Assembly: GCA_050116035.1 (NCBI GenBank)
Contig: JASFPJ010000206.1
Location: 1-6,208, forward strand
Length of the DNA: 6,208 bases
Direction of reading: 5' to 3'
From: SOIA01 sp050116035
Lineage (GTDB): Bacteria; Acidobacteriota; Aminicenantia; Aminicenantales; Aminicenantaceae
Shown: piece after piece, positions 1 to 6,189 of the stretch
Layout of the letters: every line of letters begins with the position of its first letter
Position numbering within the stretch: position 1 is the first letter of the stretch
Made by a program: the position numbers and the translations under genes
Notes under the pieces: model-generated
Told to the model about the DNA's origin: nothing
Databases searched by the model: none
What the model saw: only the letters and a program-made list of their open reading frames with translations

Positions 1-1
1 A

Positions 2-937
2 TCGGGTGCGGCTGAAGCGGTTCTCATGGCTCATCGGCTCAAAGAGAGGCCAAAGATCTTGATTCCTCAGACTCTTCACCCTCAGTATCAAAGAGTCATC
101 AGGACGTACATCAAAAGTCTAGAGATTGAGATTCAAGAGGTCAAATACACAGAAACAGGAGAGATTGATATCGATGACCTCAAAGACAAATTGGATGACA
201 GGACATCGGCTGTTCTTGTCCAATCCCCCAATTTCATGGGAATCGTCGAGGATGTCGGGAAAATTTCCGACATCGCTCATTCTGCCAGAGCTTTATCCAT
301 AGTCGTGATACCAGAGGCAATCTCCCTTGGAATTCTTGAAGCACCGGGTCAACTCGGGGCGGATATCGTCACTGGAGAAGGTCAGTCTTTCGGTGTCCCT
401 TTGAGCTTTGGCGGACCTTATCTGGGGTTTATGTCCTGTTCAAAAGAGTTTATCCGCCAATTTCCAGGCCGGATCGCCGGGGAAACTAGAGACGTGGATG
501 GGAAGAGGGGATTCGTTTTAACTCTGTCGACAAGAGAACAGTTTATCCGGAGAGAGCGAGCCACTTCGAATATCTGCACGAACCAGGCATTGTGTGCGTT
601 GAGAGCCACGATTTTTCTGGAAACTTTGGGGAAAGAAGGGCTCAGAGAACTTGCCTGGCAGAACATCCAGAAAGCCAACTATGCTCTTGAAAAGCTCACT
701 CAGATCAAAGGAATAAAACGGAAATTTAGCGGTAGTGTTTTCAACGAGTTCGTTCTTGAGTTCTCAGGAAATTTACCAAAAGTGGAGGAAACTCTCAGGG
801 GCAAAGGGATTATCGCCGGCTTGAGTCTTGCTGAGTACTATCCAGAACTTGAGAACTGTCTTCTTGTCTGTATCACTGAGATGCACGGAAAGGAAGAGAT
901 CGACAATCTGGCTGCATGTTTAGAGGAGGCCGTATAG
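2..937 (+). CDS. gcvPA: Glycine dehydrogenase (decarboxylating) subunit 1, GcvPA, 5'-truncated by window edge
   Basis: This is the N-terminal-half subunit of the split P-protein of the glycine cleavage system. With GcvPB it decarboxylates glycine and passes the aminomethyl group to lipoyl-GcvH in the cytoplasm. The frame is open from base 2 (SGAAEAVLMAHRL, matching the family's D-x-S-A-A-E-A segment), so the ATG at 26 is internal and the true start lies upstream. About 311 codons are visible; the family usually has about 440-450, so roughly 130-140 are missing. Visible family motifs are QSPNF (221-235), GEGQS (374-388), GGPYLG (410-427), PGRIAGET followed by GKRGFVLTLSTREQ, and a strongly conserved block with ERATSNICTNQALCAL (554-601). 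The PLP-binding lysine is not expected here, because it sits in GcvPB. The stop TAG at 935-937 is 6 nt before gcvPB, which implies one transcript. No frameshift is seen. Identification is very secure. Confidence 0.96.
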   Translation, partial: SGAAEAVLMAHRLKERPKILIPQTLHPQYQRVIRTYIKSLEIEIQEVKYTETGEIDIDDLKDKLDDRTSAVLVQSPNFMGIVEDVGKISDIAHSARALSIVVIPEAISLGILEAPGQLGADIVTGEGQSFGVPLSFGGPYLGFMSCSKEFIRQFPGRIAGETRDVDGKRGFVLTLSTREQFIRRERATSNICTNQALCALRATIFLETLGKEGLRELAWQNIQKANYALEKLTQIKGIKRKFSGSVFNEFVLEFSGNLPKVEETLRGKGIIAGLSLAEYYPELENCLLVCITEMHGKEEIDNLAACLEEAV

Positions 938-940
938 GAA
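936..940 (+). promoter_or_regulatory. Ribosome-binding site for gcvPB, bearing on start choice
   Basis: AGGAA at 936-940 overlaps the gcvPA stop codon. It lies 3 nt from the ATG at 944 and 6 nt from the in-frame ATG at 947, so spacing favours 947. A stronger AGGAGG at 924-929 is 14 nt from 944, which is too far for an ideal site but could assist re-initiation by ribosomes finishing gcvPA. Confidence 0.5.
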
Positions 941-943
941 TTT

Positions 944-2407
944 ATGATGATTCGAGAGCCTTTGATTTTCGAGATCAGCGAGAAAGGAAAAAGAGCTTAT
1001 TCTCTGCCTGAGATCGATGTTCCAGTTAAAGAGGATATTCTCCGGAATCTTCCTCTAAGGAGTGATATTAAAGGATTCCCTGAGGTCTCGGAAGTGGAAA
1101 TAATCAGGCATTTTACCAGGCTTTCCCGGACGAATTATTGTGTGGACGAAGGATTCTATCCGCTGGGCTCATGCACGATGAAGTATAATCCTAAGATAAA
1201 TGAGAAGGTCGCATCCATCCTTGAGTTCACCGGGTCCCATCCATCCGCTCCCTTTGATTTAGTCCAGGGAAATCTCGAGATTCTCAAAACAACTGAGGAA
1301 CTCCTGGCTGAAATCACAGGAATGGATGCCTTCACCCTCCAGCCTTCAGCTGGAGCCCAGGGTGAGTTGCTGGGCATGATGCTCATCCGGACTTGTCTTG
1401 AAGAGAGAGGGAATCCGAGACAGATCGTCTTGATTCCGGATTCCGCCCATGGGACAAATCCTTCAAGCGCTCACATCTGTGGCTATCGAGTCCAGGAAAT
1501 CAAGTCCAATGAAAAAGGGACGATCGATGCGGATGACTTGGCTCAGCACATGACCGAAGAAGTCGCCGCGCTGATGATCACCAACCCGAACACACTGGGA
1601 GTGTTCGAGACAGATATGAAGAAAGTTGCGGAAATCGTCCATTCCAAAGGTGGATTCATCTACATGGATGGAGCCAACTTGAATGCACTCATAGGTGTTT
1701 GCAGGCCTGGAGATATGGATGTCGATGTGATCCATCTCAACCTGCACAAGACTTTTTCGACACCTCATGGAGGTGGTGGTCCTGGCTCTGGGCCCGTGGG
1801 TGTCAAGCGCGAGCTTGAGCCTTATCTTCCTGTGCCAGTCATAGAAAAGAGGAAAGATGAATACTTCCTCGGTTTCGATAGGCCGAAAAGCATCGGCAGA
1901 GTCCGCAGTTTCTTCGGGAATTTTTTGGTTGTCGTTAAAGCTTTATCCTACATTCTCGCTCTAGGGCCCAGTGGGTTGAGGGAGGTGGCAGAGGTGGCTG
2001 TCTTGAATTCTAACTACGTGCGCCAGAGCCTGGAGGATGATTATCATTTGAAATACACAACACCGACTTATCACGAATGTGTTTTTTCAGATAAATTCCA
2101 GAGAGAATTTGGTGTTCAAAACATCGATATTGCCAAAAGACTCATTGATTATGGCGTCCATCCTCCCACGATGTCATTTCCCTTGATCGTCCAAGGCGCA
2201 TTGATGACAGAGCCGACTGAGACCGAAAGCAAAAGAGACATAGATATATTTATTGATGCGATGAAACAAATTGCCCAAGAAGCCAAAGAGAATCCGGAGG
2301 TTGTTAAATCAGCGCCGCACACATCCTATGTCCGCCGGCTGGATGAAACCACGGCAGCCCGAAAGCCTGTCTTGAGATGGCAGGAAAACCAAGAAATTGA
2401 GGAGTAA
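944..2407 (+). CDS. gcvPB: Glycine dehydrogenase (decarboxylating) subunit 2, GcvPB, PLP-binding
   Basis: This is the PLP-bearing, C-terminal-half subunit of the split P-protein. It catalyses glycine + lipoyl-H-protein to aminomethyl-H-protein + CO2, in complex with GcvPA. The 487 residues are normal for the family (about 475-500). Clear motifs in order are FYPLGSCTMKYNP (71-83), LQPSAGAQGE (132-141), PDSAHGTNPSSA (165-176), TNPNTLG (213-219), MDGANLNA (241-248), and the cofactor motif HLNLHKTFSTPHGGGGPGSG (264-283) with K269 as the predicted Schiff-base lysine. These are followed by FDRPKSIGRVRSFFGNF, HPPTMSFPLIV and EPTETESK near the C terminus. Two ATGs occur in tandem (944 and 947); the second has better spacing to the AGGAA site and gives a 486-residue protein. 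It follows gcvPA after 6 nt and was probably co-transcribed. All expected motifs are intact. Confidence 0.98.
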   Translation: MMIREPLIFEISEKGKRAYSLPEIDVPVKEDILRNLPLRSDIKGFPEVSEVEIIRHFTRLSRTNYCVDEGFYPLGSCTMKYNPKINEKVASILEFTGSHPSAPFDLVQGNLEILKTTEELLAEITGMDAFTLQPSAGAQGELLGMMLIRTCLEERGNPRQIVLIPDSAHGTNPSSAHICGYRVQEIKSNEKGTIDADDLAQHMTEEVAALMITNPNTLGVFETDMKKVAEIVHSKGGFIYMDGANLNALIGVCRPGDMDVDVIHLNLHKTFSTPHGGGGPGSGPVGVKRELEPYLPVPVIEKRKDEYFLGFDRPKSIGRVRSFFGNFLVVVKALSYILALGPSGLREVAEVAVLNSNYVRQSLEDDYHLKYTTPTYHECVFSDKFQREFGVQNIDIAKRLIDYGVHPPTMSFPLIVQGALMTEPTETESKRDIDIFIDAMKQIAQEAKENPEVVKSAPHTSYVRRLDETTAARKPVLRWQENQEIEE

Positions 2408-2425
2408 GTAAAATAATAATATAAG
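2397..2425 (+). promoter_or_regulatory. Possible internal sigma70-like promoter for glyQS
   Basis: TTGAGG (2397-2402, 4 of 6 consensus bases) and TATAAG (2420-2425, 5 of 6) are separated by 17 nt. They lie across the end of gcvPB and the AT-rich 46-nt gap before glyQ. A start near 2432 would leave a leader of about 22 nt. The site could let the synthetase genes be expressed apart from the glycine cleavage genes. AT-rich gaps often yield such matches by chance, so this is tentative. The gap is too short for a glycine riboswitch or a T-box leader. Confidence 0.3.
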
Positions 2426-2453
2426 ATGAAAACAGAATATTATTGCGGATAAA

Positions 2454-3302
2454 ATGAGCATTCAAAACTTGATCATGAACCTCCAGAAGTTCTGGGCTGA
2501 CCAGGGTTGTTATCTAGCTCAGCCTTATGACCTTGAAGTCGGGGCGGGAACCATGACTCCGGATACTTTTTTCAGGGTGCTCGATAAAAGGCCCTGGAAA
2601 GTCGCCTATGTCCAGCCCTCCCGGAGGCCCACGGATGGTCGCTACGGAGAGAATCCACACAGAGTCCAGAAACACTTCCAATACCAGGTGATCATCAAGC
2701 CATCTCCTCCGGATATTCAGCAGGTATACATTAAAAGTTTGGTTTCGTTGGGGATCAATGTCCAGGAACATGACCTGCGATTTGACGAGGATGACTGGGA
2801 GTCTCCGTCTATAGGTGCATGGGGTGTCGGATGGCAGATCTTGCTTGATGGGCTGGAAATCACACAGTTCACCTATTTCCAGCAGGCCGGAGGGATTGAC
2901 CTTTCTCCGGTCCCCGTGGAACTCACATACGGATTAGAAAGGCTGGAAATGTTCCTCGAAGGGAAAGATGAGATCTATGATTTAGACTGGTCTCATGATG
3001 TGAGTTACCAGGATTTGCGGTATTTGGAGGAAAAAGAGTTTTCCGAATACAATTTTAGTCAGGCGGACATAAGAAGTCTGAAAGAATCATTCCGCCTGAA
3101 TGAAAGAGAAGCCCAACAGCTCATCGATAAAGATTTACTTCTGCCAGCGTATGATATGTGCTTAAAGTGCTCTCATTATTTTAATCTTCTGGATTCCCGA
3201 GGAGCGATAAGCGTCACCGAGAGAGTAAAAATGATCGCTCAGATAAGGACTCTGGTTAGTCAGATTGCCCAGAAATACATTGCCAGGGAGGATTCTTCCT
3301 GA
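2454..3302 (+). CDS. glyQ: Glycine--tRNA ligase alpha subunit, GlyQ
   Basis: This is the catalytic alpha subunit of the bacterial alpha2beta2 glycyl-tRNA synthetase. It activates glycine with ATP for transfer to tRNA-Gly in the cytoplasm. It is a class II synthetase core of 282 residues, slightly shorter than the E. coli protein (about 303) because the C-terminal tail is shorter. Diagnostic blocks are LQKFWADQGCYLAQPYDLEV (10-29), GAGTMTPDTFFR (30-41), the motif 2 region YVQPSRRPTDGRYGENP (52-68) with FQYQVIIKPSP (75-85), GWQILLDGLEITQFTYFQQA (126-145), the motif 3 region ELTYGLERLEMFL (156-168) with its arginine at 163, and FNLLDSRGAISVTER (243-257). The start at 2454 fits, since homologues begin a few residues before the LQ-x-FW segment, but no good Shine-Dalgarno precedes it (only GGAT at 2447-2450). 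The stop TGA overlaps the glyS ATG. Confidence 0.98.
   Translation: MSIQNLIMNLQKFWADQGCYLAQPYDLEVGAGTMTPDTFFRVLDKRPWKVAYVQPSRRPTDGRYGENPHRVQKHFQYQVIIKPSPPDIQQVYIKSLVSLGINVQEHDLRFDEDDWESPSIGAWGVGWQILLDGLEITQFTYFQQAGGIDLSPVPVELTYGLERLEMFLEGKDEIYDLDWSHDVSYQDLRYLEEKEFSEYNFSQADIRSLKESFRLNEREAQQLIDKDLLLPAYDMCLKCSHYFNLLDSRGAISVTERVKMIAQIRTLVSQIAQKYIAREDSS
3285..3291 (+). promoter_or_regulatory. Strong ribosome-binding site for glyS inside glyQ
   Basis: AGGGAGG at 3285-3291, within the last codons of glyQ, lies 10 nt before the glyS ATG at 3302. Together with the TGATG stop/start overlap it supports this start and suggests coupled, near-stoichiometric translation of the two subunits. Confidence 0.7.
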
Positions 3303-5380
3303 TGGAGTTTCTCTTAGAAGTTTTCACTGAAGAGATGCCCCCGTCTCATGTCAAAACAGCTCTCTTCCAGCTTGAGGAGAAATTCAAACAGGAACTTCTC
3401 TCCCAGAGTATCGATGCCAAGAAGATTGAGATTTACGGAACCTGTCGTCGACTGATAATATTTGGAGATTTGGCTCCGGAACAGAAAGACCGGAAAGAAG
3501 AGATCATCGGTCCCCCCAAGGCTGTTGCTTTCCAGGATGACGGTATTCCTGCACCCGCAGCGAAAGGCTTTGCCCAATCACAGGGAGTTAAAGTCAGTGA
3601 GCTTGAAGTCATAAAGACGGATAAAGGTGAATATCTGGGGATAAAGAAAATTGTAAAAGGCAAACCCACTCAAAACATTCTCTCCGAGATACTGCCTTCA
3701 TTAATTTCATCTCTGTCTTTCCCAAAAATGATGAGATGGGGGAGCAGCTCTTTTCGGTTTTCCCGCCCGATCAAGAACATCCTCTGCCTGTTCAACGAGA
3801 AACCTCTGTCTTTTTCTGTTGAAGGAATAACGGCCGGGAACTCTACGTACGGGCATAAACTCCAGTGTCCCAAAAGGATCAAGGTCAAAGCTTTCCGTGA
3901 ATACAAAGCGACGTTAAAGAAGATGAAGGTTGTGGTGAACCAAGAGGAGAGAAGAAAAATGATCTTGAACCAGATCGAGAGGAAGCTGGCCTCGTTGAAT
4001 GCCAAGTGTTATCCGGATGAAAAGCTGTTGGAGCGTCTCAGTTATGATGTGGAGTATCCTTATGTTTTTCTTGGTTCTTTCCCGGAAGATTATTTAAACC
4101 TCCCGATTGAAGTCTTGAGCACGGCTATGAGAGAAGGCCAGAGGCTGTTCTCTGTTGTTAAAGATAAGAAGCAGCTGCCGTTTTTTCTGGGAGTGGCTGA
4201 TGGATACCGGGACGTCAAATCGCTCATTCAAAAAGGGAATGAAAGAGTGCTGAAGGCTCGACTGGAAGACGCCAAGTTTTTCTGGACACAAGATCAAAAG
4301 TCAGGATTGAAGGATAAAGCCATTGGTTTAGGAAGGATAGTCTTTCAGGAAAAGCTCGGAAGCTATGAGGATAAAACTCAAAGGCTGAAGAAAATTGTGG
4401 CCTACTTGGCTGACAAGATTGATGCCCATAAAGTCAAAAAACAGGTGGTTCAAGGGGCTGAGCTTTCCAAGGTGGATCTCCTCACCGAAATGGTGAGAGA
4501 ATTCCCTTCGCTTCAGGGAAAAATGGGAGGGCTTTATGCCCGGGAGGAAGGAAATCCTGCCCCAGTCTGGAAAGCGGTGTATGAACATTATCAACCTGTC
4601 AGCCTGGAGGATGAATCTCCGTCTTCGTTGACCGGTTCAATCCTTTCCATTGCCGATAAACTCGACTCAGTTGTCGGGGCGGTGGGTGTGGGAGTCCAGG
4701 TAACAGGTTCAAAAGACCCATTCGGGTTGCGGCGGAATGCTCAAAGTATCTGTAAAATTGTCCTGGATAAAAAGTTCAGTTTTCCGTTCTCTCGGTTGCT
4801 GGATAAAGTGATTGATGTGTATGGCGCAAAAATTCGTGAACCAGAAGCTCAAGTCAAGAATTACTGCCTGGACTTTTTCTCGAACAGACTCCGCTATATT
4901 TATGAAAAAAAAGGCTATCGCTATGACTTGGTCAATGCGGCTATCTCTGCAGGGATTGATAATATTTATCATTCTTTTCTCCGGGTGAAGGCGTTGGATT
5001 CACTCAAAGACAGTCCGAATTTCGAGCCGTTGATCCTTATTTTTAAAAGAGTCAACAATATTCTGCGAGATCAACCCACTTTTCGACTCAATTCCGGGCT
5101 TTTTGTCGAAAAGGATGAGAGAGAGCTTCACACGACTTTTTGTATAATCCAAGACAATGTCCTTCCTCTGATCAAAAAAGGAGATTTTTCCCAGGCACAG
5201 AGAATCATTTTTAGGATAAAATCTTCTATAAATAACTTTTTTGACAATGTTTTGGTGATGGCGGACGAGATAAGAATCAGACGAAACCGCCTGGCGCTCC
5301 TCCAGGCCATCAACAAGCTATTGATTCAGGTCGCGGACTACTCTCAAATTGTCATCGAGGGTCAGAACGCATCTAAATAG
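3302..5380 (+). CDS. glyS: Glycine--tRNA ligase beta subunit, GlyS
   Basis: This is the tRNA-binding beta subunit of alpha2beta2 glycyl-tRNA synthetase, which carries the domains that recognise tRNA-Gly, including the C-terminal anticodon-binding domain. The 692 residues are full length (E. coli about 689). Visible family blocks are LLEVFTEEMPPSHV (4-17), CRRLIIF (48-54), KGFAQSQGV (88-96), TDKGEYL (106-112), SFPKMMRWGSSSFRFSRPIK (139-158), GNERVLKARLEDAKFFW (312-328), LSKVDLLTEMVREFPSLQGK (388-407), GLYAREEGNPA (410-420), IADKLDSVVG (450-459), TGSKDPFGLRRNAQ (468-481), and at the C terminus FFDNVLVMADEIRIRRNRLA (646-665) with ADYSQIV. The conserved positions of the last block look like those of ordinary beta subunits. 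The start overlaps the glyQ stop by one base, and a strong ribosome-binding site precedes it. No stop, frameshift or insertion is seen. No convincing hairpin plus T-run terminator follows the gene. Confidence 0.98.
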   Translation: MEFLLEVFTEEMPPSHVKTALFQLEEKFKQELLSQSIDAKKIEIYGTCRRLIIFGDLAPEQKDRKEEIIGPPKAVAFQDDGIPAPAAKGFAQSQGVKVSELEVIKTDKGEYLGIKKIVKGKPTQNILSEILPSLISSLSFPKMMRWGSSSFRFSRPIKNILCLFNEKPLSFSVEGITAGNSTYGHKLQCPKRIKVKAFREYKATLKKMKVVVNQEERRKMILNQIERKLASLNAKCYPDEKLLERLSYDVEYPYVFLGSFPEDYLNLPIEVLSTAMREGQRLFSVVKDKKQLPFFLGVADGYRDVKSLIQKGNERVLKARLEDAKFFWTQDQKSGLKDKAIGLGRIVFQEKLGSYEDKTQRLKKIVAYLADKIDAHKVKKQVVQGAELSKVDLLTEMVREFPSLQGKMGGLYAREEGNPAPVWKAVYEHYQPVSLEDESPSSLTGSILSIADKLDSVVGAVGVGVQVTGSKDPFGLRRNAQSICKIVLDKKFSFPFSRLLDKVIDVYGAKIREPEAQVKNYCLDFFSNRLRYIYEKKGYRYDLVNAAISAGIDNIYHSFLRVKALDSLKDSPNFEPLILIFKRVNNILRDQPTFRLNSGLFVEKDERELHTTFCIIQDNVLPLIKKGDFSQAQRIIFRIKSSINNFFDNVLVMADEIRIRRNRLALLQAINKLLIQVADYSQIVIEGQNASK

Positions 5381-5456
5381 ACATCATCCTTTAAGCAAGA
5401 GGGGATTCCAATATAAATTGAAAAAGATTGTCGCTTCGAGTCTCCAGTAGATGATG

Positions 5457-5520
5457 AATTTACGAAATGAAAGGGATGAACTGGATTGATATGATGTGGT
5501 CAGGAATCGATTTCGTAATT
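5457..5520. repeat. Inverted repeat between the convergent glyS and PilZ genes
   Basis: AATTTACGAAAT (5457-5468) and ATTTCGTAATT (5510-5520) are reverse complements apart from one bulged base, with a perfect core of 9 bp (TTACGAAAT / ATTTCGTAA) and a 41-nt spacer. The right arm lies in the last codons of the PilZ gene. A transcript from either side could form the stem. It has no T-run and a large loop, so it is not a standard intrinsic terminator. Apart from this repeat I see nothing in the 119-nt stretch between the two genes. Confidence 0.5.
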
Positions 5521-5979
5521 AGTGATATCAGATTCCGGAGTTGCAAATTTATGCTCCAGCTCGAGCAGTTTCACCATTAATCCGGGGTAGTTTTTACCTT
5601 CGCCTTCACCGTAGGGATTAAACTGGACGCCCGTCCGACAAACCTCAATATCTTCCTCTGTGGAAAGCCAGCGCACTTGGCCGTGGAGTGTGAGGGGCGT
5701 TCTTTCCCCTGGGATAAATATTTTCACAGTGATATCGGAATTGATCTTAAGAGGTTTTTTCCCCGCATACCTGATTCCTCCGCAGCTCATGTCTTCAACA
5801 GGGCAAAATTCTTCGTCCCATGACTCATTCTTTTTTTTATCTGATGAGGAGGCTTTTTTTAGCGAATAATTGGCAGTTGCCCCAGGAACCTCAAACCGTC
5901 TGCAGACTCTTCTTTCTTTTCCTTTATACTCTGTCTTCGCTTTAGGTTTTCCCTGTTCTGTTGATTTTTTATCACTCAT
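5500..5979 (-). CDS. PilZ domain protein, predicted c-di-GMP-binding
   Basis: This is a single-domain cytoplasmic protein of 159 residues with no signal peptide or membrane segment. Both halves of the PilZ c-di-GMP-binding signature are present: RxxxR (ERRVCRRFE, R23/R24 with R27/R28) and DxSxxG (D63, S65, G68 in VEDMSCGGIRY). They are followed by the usual beta-barrel pattern VKIFIPGE, LHGQVRWLS and RTGVQFNPYG, then a C-terminal helix (LMVKLLELEHKF). Binding to c-di-GMP is inferred from the motifs; the output (motility, exopolysaccharide or other) cannot be told. The first ~22 residues are Lys-rich and probably disordered. The stretch between the two motifs is about 35 residues, with a charged Ser/Lys/Asp-rich segment (41-57) that looks like an insertion. 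The ATG at 5979 is the only usable start: an in-frame TAA lies at 6007-6009, and no ATG, GTG or TTG follows before the RxxxR motif. No Shine-Dalgarno is visible. The gene converges on glyS. Confidence 0.9.
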   Translation of the reverse strand: MSDKKSTEQGKPKAKTEYKGKERRVCRRFEVPGATANYSLKKASSSDKKKNESWDEEFCPVEDMSCGGIRYAGKKPLKINSDITVKIFIPGERTPLTLHGQVRWLSTEEDIEVCRTGVQFNPYGEGEGKNYPGLMVKLLELEHKFATPESDITNYEIDS

Positions 5980-6090
5980 GCGAAAGATGTTTTCGACCGT
6001 TCTTTTTTATATGTGTTTTTTTCTGCCGTGTGAAATTTTCGCTCTGGCCTGAGAGCAACAAAATATTTCTTTTCCCTGGCTTTATAAGCA
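5980..6090 (-). promoter_or_regulatory. Leader of the PilZ gene with two small hairpins
   Basis: This is the presumed untranslated leader between the predicted transcription start (near 6090) and the ATG at 5979. One hairpin, arms CGAAA/TTTCG with a 5-nt loop (5981-5995), abuts the start codon with one base between. Another, arms GCTCT/AGAGC with a 6-nt loop, is at 6041-6056. The sequence is otherwise A-rich on the transcribed side. No known riboswitch core was recognised. The pairing is seen in the sequence; a regulatory role is inference. Confidence 0.3.
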
Positions 6091-6097
6091 AATATAC

Positions 6098-6125
6098 TCT
6101 ATATCAAATCCGCTCAAAATGTCAA
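6098..6125 (-). promoter_or_regulatory. Sigma70-like promoter for the PilZ gene
   Basis: Read on the - strand, a perfect -35 box TTGACA (6120-6125) is followed after 16 nt by TATAGA (6098-6103, TATA core, 4 of 6 consensus bases). Transcription would begin near 6090 and run toward the PilZ ATG at 5979. The surrounding sequence is AT-rich. This is the best promoter match in the window. Confidence 0.5.
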
Positions 6126-6144
6126 AAAAAATCATCAGAATAAG

Positions 6145-6189
6145 AGAGGACATAATTTTTACCAAGCTAAAAAAGAGGACAGATTTTTA
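6145..6189. repeat. Imperfect direct repeat, AGAGGACA motif, at the right edge
   Basis: Copy 1 is AGAGGACATAATTTTTA (6145-6161) and copy 2 is AGAGGACAGATTTTTA (6174-6189). They start 29 nt apart and differ by a one-base indel and one substitution. The 8-base head is identical and both have a T-rich tail. Repeated GGACA-T/A-rich strings of this sort often flank REP-associated tyrosine (Y1) transposase units in environmental genomes, so this may mark the start of such an element beyond the window. That link is from memory and unproven. Confidence 0.4.

Noticed and set aside
26..28. ATG at 26 as the start of gcvPA
   Set aside because: The frame is open to the left edge and the residues before it (SGAAEAVL) match the interior of GcvPA, so the gene starts outside the window.
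2415..2444. AT-only inverted repeat (AATAATAT / ATATTATT) before glyQ
   Set aside because: The stem has no G-C pairs, lacks a T-run and lies in low-complexity AT sequence, so it would be too weak for a terminator.
2426..2452. Eight-codon mini-ORF (MKTEYYCG) ending one base before the glyQ ATG
   Set aside because: It has no ribosome-binding site and no glycine-codon run that would suggest an attenuating leader peptide. Chance is the simplest explanation.
5443..5485. TCCAGT / ACTGGA inverted repeat interlocking with the longer repeat, pseudoknot-like
   Set aside because: A 6-bp match in a stretch of this size is expected by chance, and neither arm extends further.
5467..5580. Small + strand ORF of 37 codons (begins MKGMNWIDMMW) after glyS
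   Set aside because: It has no ribosome-binding site, overlaps the PilZ gene antisense for most of its length and resembles no known family.
5870..6143. + strand ORFs of about 60 codons antisense to the PilZ gene and its leader
   Set aside because: They are hydrophobic, Phe/Cys-rich readings of the complement of Lys- and A-rich sequence, and the opposite strand has clear PilZ motifs.
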